The notes beneath the pieces are model-generated. The model worked only from the letters and a program-made list of their open reading frames with translations. It did not search any database and was not told where the DNA came from. Shown here piece after piece: positions 8,885 through 17,301 of a stretch of DNA of 64,000 nucleotides. The DNA is from Caldilineaceae bacterium (GTDB lineage: Bacteria > Chloroflexota > Anaerolineae > Caldilineales > Caldilineaceae), in assembly GCA_020634815.1 (NCBI GenBank), contig JACKBA010000016.1, positions 70,856 to 134,855 on the forward strand, in the 5' to 3' direction. Numbering within the stretch: position 1 is the first letter of the stretch; every line of letters begins with the position of its first letter. Position numbers and translations under genes: made by a program.

Positions 8885-9165
8885 TAGAGCAACTCGGGGT
8901 GATGTCGTGGCAGCCAGTCGACGAGAAAGTCGAAGCCGCGCCGCCGCGTCTCGGAACGGATGCGATGGCGCCAGGCCGACCAGCCTTCCACCAGGCCGGC
9001 AAAGCCAAGCAGCCGGACGATGTCCGCATATGCGCCATACTCAAGCAGGCGAATCGCCGCCCAGTCACGGTTCAGGCGGCCAATCGTCAACTCGCCAGCC
9101 AGCAGGGCCTGGAATTGCGCCTCGTCAATATCGTAGTCCCACACAAAGGGAAGACGGTCTGCCAT
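8884..9165 (-). CDS. Putative antitoxin/partner of the nucleotidyltransferase
   Basis: A 93-residue protein starting MADRLPFVWDYDIDEAQF, all-helical, with a W/F-rich opening and the phrase RDWAAIRLLEYGAYADIVRLLG. Short proteins of this type (DUF6922-like, from memory) commonly sit directly upstream of AbiEii-type nucleotidyltransferases. No Shine-Dalgarno precedes ATG 9165; instead a -10 box lies seven bases upstream, which argues for a leaderless message and for this start rather than the in-frame start at 9288. Antitoxin activity is inferred from the overlap. Confidence 0.75.
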   Translation of the reverse strand: MADRLPFVWDYDIDEAQFQALLAGELTIGRLNRDWAAIRLLEYGAYADIVRLLGFAGLVEGWSAWRHRIRSETRRRGFDFLVDWLPRHHPELL

Positions 9166-9172
9166 AGTGGTA

Positions 9173-9201
9173 ATTCTACGCAAAAGGTGAGTTGTTGTCG
9201 A
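9173..9201 (-). promoter_or_regulatory. Promoter of the nucleotidyltransferase pair, leaderless
   Basis: TCGACA at 9196-9201, a 17-base spacer and TAGAAT at 9173-9178, ending seven bases before ATG 9165. Transcription would begin at or next to the start codon. Confidence 0.55.
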
Positions 9202-9256
9202 TTGCGACGGGACCGGTGCGCGCCCTTGCATCTGGCGGCGCTTCTTCGCTTCGCCG

Positions 9257-9421
9257 TCAGTGGCGACAACGGTTCTGTACGGAGACAAAGAGTCGCCAGT
9301 GGCCTTCGGAGATCACTTCGACGGCGCCATCGACAACCTGGATGGCGGTTTCATCGTCGATGGCGTAGGTGGGCACGGGCACTGCGGCCCAGCGTTCGAC
9401 ACCGGCTATCGTGCCATCTTG
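9257..9421 (-). pseudogene. Short coding remnant, C-terminal fragment of an unknown protein
   Basis: The minus strand is open for 54 codons after a stop at 9422-9424 and reads like real protein (phrases AAVPVPTYAIDDETAIQ and EGHWRLFVSVQNR), but it has no start codon and no Shine-Dalgarno. I read it as the surviving tail of a decayed gene. I do not recognise the family. Confidence 0.35.
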
Positions 9422-9518
9422 TCAACCGTGCGGCGCGACCGGTTTGTCCTTCTGCCGTTTGAATCGATAATGGGGCGCAATGGGCCGGCTTGCGCTTTCA
9501 ATGAAAGGAAGACATACG

Positions 9519-10043
9519 ATGGTGGATGGAACGATCGTGATCCGCGATGAGCGAGCCGCCGACGCCGGCGTGATCACGGCGGTGACGGTGGATGCGTTTG
9601 AGACGCTGGCGATCAGCAACCACACGGAGCAGTTCATCGTCGAGGCGCTGCGGGCGGCCGGGGTGCTGACGGTCTCGCTGGTGGCGGAGGTGGACGGCCG
9701 CGTCGTGGGGCATATTGCGTTTTCGCCGGTGACCATGTCCGATGGGACGGCGGGCTGGTATGGGCTTGGCCCGGTCTCGGTGCTGCCGGCGTATCAGGGC
9801 ATGGGGATCGGCGGAGCGCTGATCGTTGAGGGGCTGGCGCGGCTGCGCAAGCTGGGCGCCAGGGGCTGCTGCCTGGTTGGGCACCCAGGCTATTACGGGC
9901 GTTTCGGCTTCGAGCATGTGGACGGCCTGGCCTACGAGGGCGTGCCGCCGGAGGCATTCTTTGTGCTGGCGTTTGACGGGCCGCTGCCGCAGGGGACGGT
10001 GGCGTTCCATGCGGCTTTTGCGGTGGATGGCAGCCCCGAGTAG
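9519..10043 (+). CDS. GNAT N-acetyltransferase, YhbS-like
   Basis: This 174-residue protein has the GNAT core: VSVLPAYQGMGIGGALI forms the acetyl-CoA loop (Q/RxxGxG/A) at about 84-100, followed by the conserved CCLVGHPGYYGRFGF motif that is typical of YhbS-type acetyltransferases. The substrate is unknown. ATG 9519 is preceded by AAAGGAAG at about eight bases, so the ATG at 9480 is less likely. It is followed on the same strand by a degenerate GNAT gene. Confidence 0.88.
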   Translation: MVDGTIVIRDERAADAGVITAVTVDAFETLAISNHTEQFIVEALRAAGVLTVSLVAEVDGRVVGHIAFSPVTMSDGTAGWYGLGPVSVLPAYQGMGIGGALIVEGLARLRKLGARGCCLVGHPGYYGRFGFEHVDGLAYEGVPPEAFFVLAFDGPLPQGTVAFHAAFAVDGSPE

Positions 10044-10160
10044 TCGGCGGATTCGCGCACATCCCATGCATGACGCGCCGGTTGACACGTCGCACCACAG
10101 AGGCGCGGGCATGCAGGGGCGCGACATCGACAACATCGTGAAGGCCAGGGTGAGGCGGAT

Positions 10161-10587
10161 ATGATTCGCGCCTATCGGCCGGCGGATTGCGAGGCGGTGC
10201 TGGCACTGTGGGCGCGTGCGTCGGCAGTGGCGCACGCGTTTCTCAGCCCCGACTTTCTGGCGCAGGAGTGCATTGATATCCGCGAGGCGCTATCTGCCCA
10301 ACGCCGAGACGTGGGTGTGGGAGGAGGGCGGGCGGTGGCCGGCTTTGTCTCGCTGGTGGGCAGCGAGGTCGGCGGACTCTTCGTCGACCCGACATGCCAG
10401 CGCCGCGGATCGGGCGGGCGCTCATCGAGCAGGCGCGTGCGTTGCGCGGCGCGCTCGACGTGGAGGTGTTCGAGCTGAACACGCAAGGCCGGGCCTTTAC
10501 GCGGCGATGGGGTTTGTCGTCGGCGCGGTCGATCCACGAGGCGACGGGGTTTGTGCTGGTGAGGATGCGGCTGGAAGGAGGGGAGAA
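10161..10587 (+). pseudogene. GNAT acetyltransferase (YjaB-like), multiply frameshifted
   Basis: Pieces of one acetyltransferase lie in order but in changing frames: MIRAYRPADCEAVLALW, then YLPNAETWVWEEGG one frame away, then AVAGFVSLVGSEVGGLFVDP, then IGRALIEQARALRGALDV, then YAAMGFVVGA, then RSIHEATGFVLVRMRLE. Together they rebuild a full-length protein of about 140 residues. At least five small insertions or deletions separate them. Flanking genes are intact, so decay is likelier than poor sequence, although a bad stretch of reads cannot be excluded. Confidence 0.8.
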
Positions 10588-10727
10588 TAATGGTCAATGG
10601 TCAACGGTCAATTGTCAATGGGGGAGGGAGAAAATCATTGTTGATGGGTGATTGCTAATTGTTGATGTCCCTTCAGCCCCTCATCTTGTCATCCCCTCAT
10701 TCCCTCATTCCTTCATCCATTCACAAC
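10588..10727. repeat. Interspersed repeat family A, copy 3
   Basis: AATGGTCAATGGTCAACGG words, then TGATTGCTAATTGTTGATG, then CCCCTCATCTTGTCATC words. It lies between converging genes. Confidence 0.7.
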
Positions 10728-11636
10728 TCAACTGCACGCTTTCCTATAGCTGTCGATGGGATGCCAGGGGCGGAAGCCGCAGGCGTGGTAGAGGCCGGTG
10801 GCGGCGGCGTTGTCGCCGAAGTGGGCAACGGTGGCGGTGGTCATGCCGGCGGCGGCCATGTGCTGCATGCCGTGCAGCAGGATTGCCCGTCCCAGCCCGC
10901 GGCGGTTGTAGTCGCGGTGCACGCCGACCGGCTCGAAGAGCCCGGCGCGATTGAGCGGGTCAAACCAGATGATCGTGAAGGCGGCAAAGGCGCCGTCGGG
11001 CGCACGGATGACCAACTCGCGTTCGGGCGCGTAGCCGGGTGACTGCATGACGCCGGCGTAGCTTTCGGCAGTCCAACTCGAGCCGAAGGCGCCGCTGTGC
11101 ACGGTGGCCAATGCGGCGGCATCGTCGAGACCCTGCGCCGCGCCAAAGGTGAAGCCGTCGGGCAGGGTCGGCATGGCGACATCGCCGATGGGCGTGCGGG
11201 TCAGGGTAAAGGGCGGGCCGCTTTCCTTCTCCCAGCCCAGCGCCGTCAGCACCTCCACGCGCGCACTGTCGCCGCGAAAGCCATCGGCGTAGAGGTAGTC
11301 GGCGGCAATATCGTGCCGGCGCATAAGCTCGACGGTGCGCTCCCAGGCGTAGGTGAGCACCTCGCGCTCAAATGCACCGCCGCGCAAGTCGGGACGCACC
11401 TGCGCGTCAAAGCCTTTGTGTCGCATGTTGGCCAGCACCCACGCCGCAATGCCGCCGTCGTCCTCCCAAATCGTCAGGAGTGTGGCGGGGTCGTAGCCGC
11501 GGTTGCCGTTGTAGATGTGGTGCGGGATGTCGCCGGGGTGCAGGTAGCCGCAGTGATCGGTGACGGCGATGGCGGCGGCGTTGAAGTCCTGGAGCCGCTG
11601 TAGATCGGCGGCGCCGGTGTAAGCGCGTTGGTTCAT
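10728..11636 (-). CDS. Two-domain GNAT N-acetyltransferase
   Basis: A 302-residue protein made of two GNAT-like halves. The C-terminal half has the acetyl-CoA motif VHRDYNRRGLGRAIL near 245-259 and the ending AATGLYHACGFRPWH that is typical of the fold; the N-terminal half keeps the shape but no clear pyrophosphate loop. Tandem GNATs of this type are often uncharacterised. GGGAG precedes ATG 11636. The acceptor substrate cannot be deduced. Confidence 0.85.
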   Translation of the reverse strand: MNQRAYTGAADLQRLQDFNAAAIAVTDHCGYLHPGDIPHHIYNGNRGYDPATLLTIWEDDGGIAAWVLANMRHKGFDAQVRPDLRGGAFEREVLTYAWERTVELMRRHDIAADYLYADGFRGDSARVEVLTALGWEKESGPPFTLTRTPIGDVAMPTLPDGFTFGAAQGLDDAAALATVHSGAFGSSWTAESYAGVMQSPGYAPERELVIRAPDGAFAAFTIIWFDPLNRAGLFEPVGVHRDYNRRGLGRAILLHGMQHMAAAGMTTATVAHFGDNAAATGLYHACGFRPWHPIDSYRKACS

Positions 11637-11669
11637 GGTAGTTGCTCCCGGGTCGATTATGGATCAGGC

Positions 11670-11875
11670 TGGTGGAATGGGCAATGAAGAGAGGGAGAGA
11701 GCTAATGGTTAACGGTCAATGGTCAACGGTCAATTGTCAATCGGGGGAGGCAGGGATGAATTGTTGATGGGGAGATTGCTGATGGATGAATTGCTGATTG
11801 TTGATTGTCACCCCCTCATCCCCTCACCTTGTCACCCCCTCATCCCCTCATCCCCTCATCCCCTCATCCAGTTCA
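11670..11875. repeat. Interspersed repeat family A, copy 4
   Basis: The same word order as the other copies. Its CCCCTCATC array runs past the stop codon of the next gene, so the last seven or so residues of that protein (DEGMRG end) are encoded by repeat DNA. Confidence 0.7.
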
Positions 11876-12360
11876 AAATAAAGCGCGTCCTGCCTGGTCC
11901 GGCCGGGGCCGCGCGCGGGCATGCGGCGGAGAAGGGCGCGCACGGCGGGGGCGGCGTGGTCGATGGCCCAGCGGATCTCGGCGGCCGCGGCAGTGGGGTC
12001 GTTGTTGGCATCGAGTTCGCGGGCGAGCGCGGCGTACATGGCGGGGCCGAGGACGTGCTTGACCTGGTCGACGTCGACCGAGTCGTGCATGTAGGCGGTG
12101 CCAGCCGCAACGCCGGCGGAGCGTGCGGCCGCCGCGGCCGCGGGGTCGCCTACGTCACGCGCCGCGGCGTAGGCGGCCGAGACCAGCGTGCGCAGGTGGG
12201 CGGAGCGCTTTGCCCCGCCCGCATAGGCCCGTGCGCCGTCGATGGCCTGGCGCGGCCGCGGGTCGGCAGGAGCCTTCGCCTCAAAGAGCGGCAGCACGTG
12301 CGCGGCGCAGTCGGCAGTCCAGGTTGCGAGCAGGCGGCGGTCGGCGTCGGTTAGTTCCAT
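11848..12360 (-). CDS. Imm5-like putative immunity protein, orphan
   Basis: A 170-residue, alanine-rich, helical protein. The phrases WTADCAAHVLPLFE, PRPRQAIDGARAYAGG and ARSAGVAAGTAYMHD match the putative immunity protein family related to Imm5, which protects against polymorphic toxins. No toxin gene is adjacent, so it may be an orphan immunity gene or have another role. It starts two bases downstream of the stop of the 69-residue gene. Its C-terminal end derives from repeat family A. Confidence 0.7.
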   Translation of the reverse strand: MELTDADRRLLATWTADCAAHVLPLFEAKAPADPRPRQAIDGARAYAGGAKRSAHLRTLVSAAYAAARDVGDPAAAAAARSAGVAAGTAYMHDSVDVDQVKHVLGPAMYAALARELDANNDPTAAAAEIRWAIDHAAPAVRALLRRMPARGPGRTRQDALYFELDEGMRG

Positions 12361-12361
12361 G

Positions 12362-12571
12362 TTATTTCTGACTGGCTGTGTTTTGTCTCAGTGCCATCGC
12401 CGGCCGACTGACATCTTCGACACTTCTATCCTGCCACAAGTTACGCTGCCAATTGGTGTAGTCGAAGGGTTCGCGCAAGATCAAGCTGATGAATCTTTCC
12501 GCATTGACCTCACCTAGAGCATCGGTAAGCGCCTTGACTCCTAGCAGCTTGATTTCTGTATCGGTGATCAT
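12362..12571 (-). CDS. Conserved 69-residue protein coupled to the aldehyde oxidoreductase
   Basis: MITDTEIKLLGVKALTDALG opens a small helical protein with the phrase AERFISLILREPFDYTNW, a pattern I recall from short conserved proteins in filamentous phototrophs and Chloroflexota. Its ATG overlaps the stop of the upstream gene (ATGA), so it is probably translationally coupled. Function unknown; antitoxin-like proteins of similar length exist, but no toxin partner is visible. Confidence 0.7.
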   Translation of the reverse strand: MITDTEIKLLGVKALTDALGEVNAERFISLILREPFDYTNWQRNLWQDRSVEDVSRPAMALRQNTASQK

Positions 12572-14463
12572 GCCATTGCCCACGCGATGCCAAGTTCCTC
12601 GAGCCGCTCGACGGTCGGGTTGCCGGTCTCGACGTCCCAGCCGGCCAGGCGGTAGTAGAGATCCTTGGCCTGCTCGATCTCTTCCTCGGTGACGCGGATG
12701 CCGTCGCTGACGCCGCCGGTGAGGGGCTGGTGCAGGCGGGGCGGCAGCTTGTCCTCCTCGCGGGTGAAGCCCTCGCGCGCGTTGAAGACCTTCATCAGGT
12801 TGACGCGGCGCGCGCCAACTTCCATGAGCTCGCGCAGGGTGGTGTCCCAGCCGGTGACGGCGTTGACCACTTCGGCCACGGTCGACGGCCCGTAGAGCTG
12901 CCACGTCGTGCCCCAGTCAAACTGGCAGAGGTTGAGCGAGTCCATGAGGCCCGTCCAGTACTGGGTGACGAGCGTGAACTCGACCTTCTCCTCGCCCAGG
13001 CTCGTGGCGGGCACGGGGCGCGTCAGGCCCAGCTCGGCCAGCCAGCCCAGGCTGCGGTCGCCGGAGTTCTCTTCGTAGGAGGTGTCGTGCTCGCTCGATT
13101 GGTGGTCGGCGCCGAAGGGATTGACGGCATAGATGAGCCCCATGCTGCGCTTGACCTGCGGCATGTGCGCCGGCGCCTCGGCGCCCTTGACGGTGATGAG
13201 GCGCGCCTGCGCATCCGGCCCGACCTGCGCGGCGGCGCGCGCCGAGCCCTCGGCCAGCAGGTTGCCCAGCCGCCCGCGGCGGAAGGCCGTCGCCTCCAGC
13301 GCGGCGAGCACGGCGTGCGGGTCGCCCCAGCGCAGCGCCAGCCCGTCGGTGTCGGCGTCGGTGAGGATGCCTTCCTCGTAACACTCGATGGCCCAGGCGA
13401 TGGTGGCGCCGGCGCCGATGGTGTCCAGCCCGTAATCATTGCAGAGAGCGTTGGCCTTGGAGACGGCGGCGAGGTCGCGCACGTCGCAGTAGGAGCCGAA
13501 GGTGGCGATGGTCTCGTATTCGGGGCCGCCCAGCTCGCGTTGCATCGCGAACTCGCCTTCGCTTTCGACTTCGCGCTTGCAGCGCACCACGCAGGCGTAG
13601 CAGGTGTCGCGGCCGACCAGGATCGTCTCCGCCAGCCGCTCGCCGGAGATTTCCTCGGCGTATTCGAAGTGCCCACTCCGGTAATTTCGTGTAGGCAAGC
13701 CGCCGGAGAACTCCTGGCCGAGCACCACGCCGGCGGTGCCAAGCTCGCCCAACTCCTGCATGCCGCGGTTGGTCTTGAACTCGGCGGCGCCCAAGGCGGC
13801 TACCGCCTTGACGCCCTTGGGGTCGGCGTAGGTGGGGCGCTGCGTGCCGCGCACGGCAATCGCCTTGAGGTTCTTGGCGCCCATGACCGCGCCCAATCCG
13901 GTACGGCCGGCGGCTCGATTTCGCATATTGATGATGGCGCCGGTGCGCACCAGGTTCTCACCGGCGGGCCCGCAGCAGGCCACTTCGACCTTGCCGTCGC
14001 CCAGATCCTCGCGCAGGCGTGTCTCCGTATCCCACGCGCCCAGGCCCCACAGGTGCGACGCGTCGCGCAGCTCGGCCTGGCCGTCCTTGATCCACAGGTA
14101 GACGGGGTTCGCCGCCTTGCCCAGGAAGACGATGCCGTCAAAGCCGGCGTTCTTCAGCTCGGCCGGGAAGAAGCCGCCGGCCTGTGAGTCGCCGATGGCG
14201 CCGGTGAGGGGCGACTTGGCGTTGGCCGTCATGCGGCTCTGGCCGGAGAAGGGCGCGCCGGTGACGACGCTCAGCATGAGGGTGAGCACGTTGTCGGGAC
14301 CCAGGGCGTCGGCGCCGGGTGGCATGTGCTTGAGGATGTAGTACATGCCGAAGTTGGTGCCGCCCATGTAGGTGCGGTACCACGCCTCGTCGTGTTCATC
14401 CACGCGCACCTGGCCGGCGCTCAGGTCGACGACCAGAATCTTTCCATGATAACCGTAGGGCAT
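12568..14463 (-). CDS. Aldehyde ferredoxin oxidoreductase family protein (tungsten/molybdenum, 4Fe-4S)
   Basis: This 631-residue protein covers the whole AOR family. The N-terminal domain has GGTNFGMYYI and SPLTGAIGDSQAGG, which bind the bis-pterin tungsten cofactor. Cys288, Cys291 and Cys295 (CYACVVRC) and the distant Cys513 (NLCQFDWG) are the expected ligands of the single 4Fe-4S cluster. The family oxidises aldehydes or related substrates to acids with ferredoxin as acceptor. No dedicated ferredoxin or pterin gene is adjacent. The 69-residue gene overlaps its stop by four bases. Confidence 0.93.
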   Translation of the reverse strand: MPYGYHGKILVVDLSAGQVRVDEHDEAWYRTYMGGTNFGMYYILKHMPPGADALGPDNVLTLMLSVVTGAPFSGQSRMTANAKSPLTGAIGDSQAGGFFPAELKNAGFDGIVFLGKAANPVYLWIKDGQAELRDASHLWGLGAWDTETRLREDLGDGKVEVACCGPAGENLVRTGAIINMRNRAAGRTGLGAVMGAKNLKAIAVRGTQRPTYADPKGVKAVAALGAAEFKTNRGMQELGELGTAGVVLGQEFSGGLPTRNYRSGHFEYAEEISGERLAETILVGRDTCYACVVRCKREVESEGEFAMQRELGGPEYETIATFGSYCDVRDLAAVSKANALCNDYGLDTIGAGATIAWAIECYEEGILTDADTDGLALRWGDPHAVLAALEATAFRRGRLGNLLAEGSARAAAQVGPDAQARLITVKGAEAPAHMPQVKRSMGLIYAVNPFGADHQSSEHDTSYEENSGDRSLGWLAELGLTRPVPATSLGEEKVEFTLVTQYWTGLMDSLNLCQFDWGTTWQLYGPSTVAEVVNAVTGWDTTLRELMEVGARRVNLMKVFNAREGFTREEDKLPPRLHQPLTGGVSDGIRVTEEEIEQAKDLYYRLAGWDVETGNPTVERLEELGIAWAMA

Positions 14464-14505
14464 GGCGTCCTTCTCCTTGTTGGTAGAACCGGCGAATCGT
14501 GAGGC

Positions 14506-14928
14506 TTATTCTTTGTCGGGCGCCGGGCCGTCCGGCATGCGCGAGACGACCTCGTCGATGGTCGTGCCGCCGGGCAGGCGCAGCAGTTCGAGCAAGGTGC
14601 GCACGTTGGCCTTGAGCGCGACAGTGGCCTTCTCGGTGAACTCCTCGCGGGCGGCGTCGCTATTTTCGGCGCGCTTGCGGATGCGCTCGATCACCGCGTC
14701 GACGTTTTGCTGGATGTCGCCCTCGGCAATCTCGCCGCGCTCGATCATGCGCGTGGCGATTTCGCTCAGCTCGTCCTTGCCCATGGCCGCGGCGCCGAGA
14801 CCCAGGCGCATGGCCTGCTGGCCGAGCATGACGGCGTTGGCGGCCTGTACGATCATCTCGTTGCGCGCGTTCAGCAGCATCTCGTCAAACTGTTCGCGCA
14901 GATCGGGTTTTGGTTCCTGGTCACTCAC
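14506..14928 (-). CDS. Phasin-like helical protein
   Basis: A 140-residue, highly helical, charged protein. The segment GKDELSEIATRMIERGEIAEGD resembles the phasin or polyhydroxyalkanoate granule-associated signature (a lysine-led helix followed by a RGE linker), and the rest forms probable coiled coil. Phasin-like proteins coat storage granules, but in many bacteria without PHA they are uncharacterised. It lies 42 bases upstream of the AOR gene on the same strand. Confidence 0.6.
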   Translation of the reverse strand: MSDQEPKPDLREQFDEMLLNARNEMIVQAANAVMLGQQAMRLGLGAAAMGKDELSEIATRMIERGEIAEGDIQQNVDAVIERIRKRAENSDAAREEFTEKATVALKANVRTLLELLRLPGGTTIDEVVSRMPDGPAPDKE

Positions 14929-14991
14929 GGCGGTTGTCCTTTCCTATGAGACTAACTGGCACTATCCTATCACATTGCGGCTGCGCGCGGA

Positions 14992-15903
14992 TCATGATTC
15001 CTGGCGCTTTTTGAAGGTGTGCAGGGCGCGCTTCACGTGGCCGTCGCTGGCGGCCAGGGCATCATGCACGTCGTCACCTTGGAGGCCGGTGAGGAGGGCG
15101 AAGGTGGCGGCCTTGACGCCGCCGTATGCGGCCAGTGCCTGCTGCGCGGTGGCTTCGTCGGCATCGGTAATCTCGCGAATGATGCCGACCGCGCGCGCCG
15201 TCAGCTTGGAGTTGGAGGGCGCGACGTCGATCATCAGGTTCTCGTAGACTTTGCCCAGGCGCACCATGGAGGCGGTCGTGATCATGTTGAGCACGAGCTT
15301 CTGCGCGGTGCCGGACTTGAGCCGCGTCGAGCCGGTGATGACTTCCGGCCCGCAGAGCACGACGATTGGGTAGTGCGCGGTCTCTTCCATGGCGGTGCCG
15401 GGATTGTTGACGATGCAGCCCACCTTGGCGTCGATGGCGCGCGCGTACCGCATGGCGGCGAGGGTGTAGGGCGTGCGCCCGCTGGCGGCGATGCCGACCA
15501 CGACGTCGCCGGACGAGAGGCCCAGCGCCTGCATATCGCGCACGGCCTGATCGATGTCATCCTCGGCGCCTTCCACGGAGAGACGCAGGGCCGGTTCGCC
15601 GCCGGCGATGACGCCGACAATCTGGCGCGGGTCGGTGCCGAAGGTGGGCGGGCACTCGGACGCGTCGAGCACGCCCAGGCGGCCGCTGGTGCCGGCGCCG
15701 ACGTAGATGAGCCGCCCGCCGGACTCCAACGCGGCGACCACGGCATCGACGAGCGCGGCGATTTCGTATAGCACGACCTCGATGGCGGCGGCCACGCGCG
15801 CGTCTTCGGCGTTGATGAGCGTGACGATGTCGAGCGTCGCAAGCTCGTCGATCGCCAACGTGTGTGGGTTTCGCTGCTCGGTAATCAGTCTGGTCAGGTC
15901 CAT
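14992..15903 (-). CDS. murQ: N-acetylmuramic acid 6-phosphate etherase
   Basis: A 303-residue SIS-domain enzyme that cleaves the lactyl ether of MurNAc 6-phosphate to GlcNAc 6-phosphate and lactate in cell-wall recycling. Diagnostic phrases are TEQRNPHTLAIDEL at the N-terminus, the phosphosugar loop GAGTSGRLGVLDASE, GEPALRLSVEGAEDD containing a catalytic acidic region, and TGSTRLKSGTAQK. ATG 15903 begins the conserved N-terminus; an upstream extension to 15990 has no family support. Twenty bases separate it from hisB. Confidence 0.96.
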   Translation of the reverse strand: MDLTRLITEQRNPHTLAIDELATLDIVTLINAEDARVAAAIEVVLYEIAALVDAVVAALESGGRLIYVGAGTSGRLGVLDASECPPTFGTDPRQIVGVIAGGEPALRLSVEGAEDDIDQAVRDMQALGLSSGDVVVGIAASGRTPYTLAAMRYARAIDAKVGCIVNNPGTAMEETAHYPIVVLCGPEVITGSTRLKSGTAQKLVLNMITTASMVRLGKVYENLMIDVAPSNSKLTARAVGIIREITDADEATAQQALAAYGGVKAATFALLTGLQGDDVHDALAASDGHVKRALHTFKKRQES

Positions 15904-15922
15904 CGTCGATTCTCGTTTCCGA

Positions 15923-16513
15923 TCAAGCCGTGAGGGTGCCCTTGGTGCTGGGCACGCCCTGGCGTCGCGGGTCGATCTGCGTCGCCGCATCGAGCGCGCG
16001 CGCCAGCGCCTTGAAGAGTCCCTCCACCTTGTGGTGGTCGTTGCGGCCGTAGAGCACGTGCGCGTGCAGGTTCAGCCGGCCGTGCGTGGCGAGCGACTCG
16101 AAGAGGTGGAAGATGAGGTCGGTCCCCAACTGGCCGACGCGCGGCGTGACGAACTCTGCCTCAAAGACGCAGTAGGGGCGCCCGCCCAGGTCGATGGCCA
16201 CGCGCGCCAGCGCCTCGTCCATGGGCACGTAGCTGTGCGCCGTGCGGACGAGGCCGCGCCGGTCGCCCAGCGCCTCGTCGAGCGCCTTGCCCAGGCAGAT
16301 GAAAACATCCTCGGCCGTATGGTGGTCGTCGACGGCGAGGTCGCCCTGCGCGTGCACGGTCAGGTCAAAGAGGCCGTGTGCGGCGAAGAGCGTGAGCATG
16401 TGGTCGAGAAAGCCGATGCCGGTCGCGATATCGGCCTTGCCGCTACCGTCGACGACGAGCGACAGGTCGATGGCGGTCTCGCCGGTCTTGCGGGTGATGG
16501 ATCCCTTGCGCAT
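15923..16513 (-). CDS. hisB: Imidazoleglycerol-phosphate dehydratase
   Basis: A 196-residue monofunctional HisB, the sixth step of histidine synthesis. Both manganese-binding signatures are present: DDHHTAED with His64, His65 and Glu68, and NDHHKVEG with His160, His161 and Glu164. GIGFLDHM near 32-39 is also typical. The phosphatase domain found in enterobacterial HisB is absent. It shares a minus-strand run with hisC and hisD, separated by unrelated genes. Confidence 0.97.
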   Translation of the reverse strand: MRKGSITRKTGETAIDLSLVVDGSGKADIATGIGFLDHMLTLFAAHGLFDLTVHAQGDLAVDDHHTAEDVFICLGKALDEALGDRRGLVRTAHSYVPMDEALARVAIDLGGRPYCVFEAEFVTPRVGQLGTDLIFHLFESLATHGRLNLHAHVLYGRNDHHKVEGLFKALARALDAATQIDPRRQGVPSTKGTLTA

Positions 16514-16545
16514 TGGTCGATCCTTGCGGTCGTGAGGGCGCGGCC

Positions 16546-17085
16546 TCAGCCCTGGCTCACGCCCGGCGCCGGTGCCTGCCCGCCCTTCATGGCCAGCGTG
16601 CGCTGGTCATCGATGAGATCCAGGATCTCGGCCGGTTTGGCGACGCCGACAAACTCAAAGGTGCGTCCGGCGGCCGAAGCTGTCTGGCAGATCACGTCGC
16701 CATATTCGAAGATAGTCTGAAAAATGCCGTGTTTTCGTATATTGATGTCCTGGATGTTTGCCAGGTTTGCCGTCTTGACGTCCTGGTTGAAGGGTGTCGT
16801 CTTGGTCGAGTCGATCAGCCGCTGGCTGGTGACGAGCCAGAGATCGTTGGCATAGCGGTACCAGTAGACGCCGACATAGCCGATGGCGAACACGGTGCCG
16901 GCCGCCATGAGGATGTCGGCCACCGTCTGCATGCCGCCCTGAAGGGACCGCAGCGCTTGCCACAGAAAGATGCCGACGATCCAGAGAATGACGGTGGCGA
17001 TGATGCGGCCGATCAGGGCGAAGGGGTGGCGCCGGATGACGCGCACAACAGTCTCGTCTTCTTGCAGTTGGACAGGGTAGCTCAT
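16546..17085 (-). CDS. Membrane PH-domain (bPH2, YdbS-like) protein
   Basis: A 179-residue protein starting at ATG 17085 (MSYPVQLQEDETVVRVIRRHP). Two hydrophobic helices lie at about 22-44 and 55-75, followed by a bacterial pleckstrin-homology domain with YANDLWLVTSQRLI, ANIQDINIRKHGIFQTIF and EYGDVICQTAS. Proteins of this type are membrane-associated and mostly uncharacterised. The in-frame start at 17136 lies within repeat-like DNA and is less likely. Confidence 0.8.
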   Translation of the reverse strand: MSYPVQLQEDETVVRVIRRHPFALIGRIIATVILWIVGIFLWQALRSLQGGMQTVADILMAAGTVFAIGYVGVYWYRYANDLWLVTSQRLIDSTKTTPFNQDVKTANLANIQDINIRKHGIFQTIFEYGDVICQTASAAGRTFEFVGVAKPAEILDLIDDQRTLAMKGGQAPAPGVSQG

Positions 17086-17125
17086 GGTTGGTCTCTGCCT
17101 TCGGATGTGCGGGTTGTTGCTTGGG

Positions 17126-17265
17126 TCAAGAGTCAAGAGTCAAACGTGATGCGTGATGCGTAATGCGTGATACGTGGATGCGTAATGGTTTGTGACGTTT
17201 GACGTTTCACGTTTGACGTTTCACGCATTACGAATTACGCATTACCCATCACGCATTACAAATTT
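17126..17265. repeat. Interspersed repeat family C, inverted short words
   Basis: Runs of TGCGTAATGCGTGAT on one side face GCATTACGCATTAC-like words on the other, with CGTTTGACGTTTCACG between. The two halves are reverse complements of each other in imperfect form, so a stem-loop is possible. No gene is present. Confidence 0.65.
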
Positions 17266-17301
17266 CCTCTGAGTTTACCACAGATCGCGCTGGACCAACG
17301 G

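Noticed and set aside
10588..11875. CCCTCATC runs as a CRISPR-like array
   Set aside because: Units are 8-16 bases, degenerate, without unique spacers, and belong to intergenic repeat family A; no cas gene is present.
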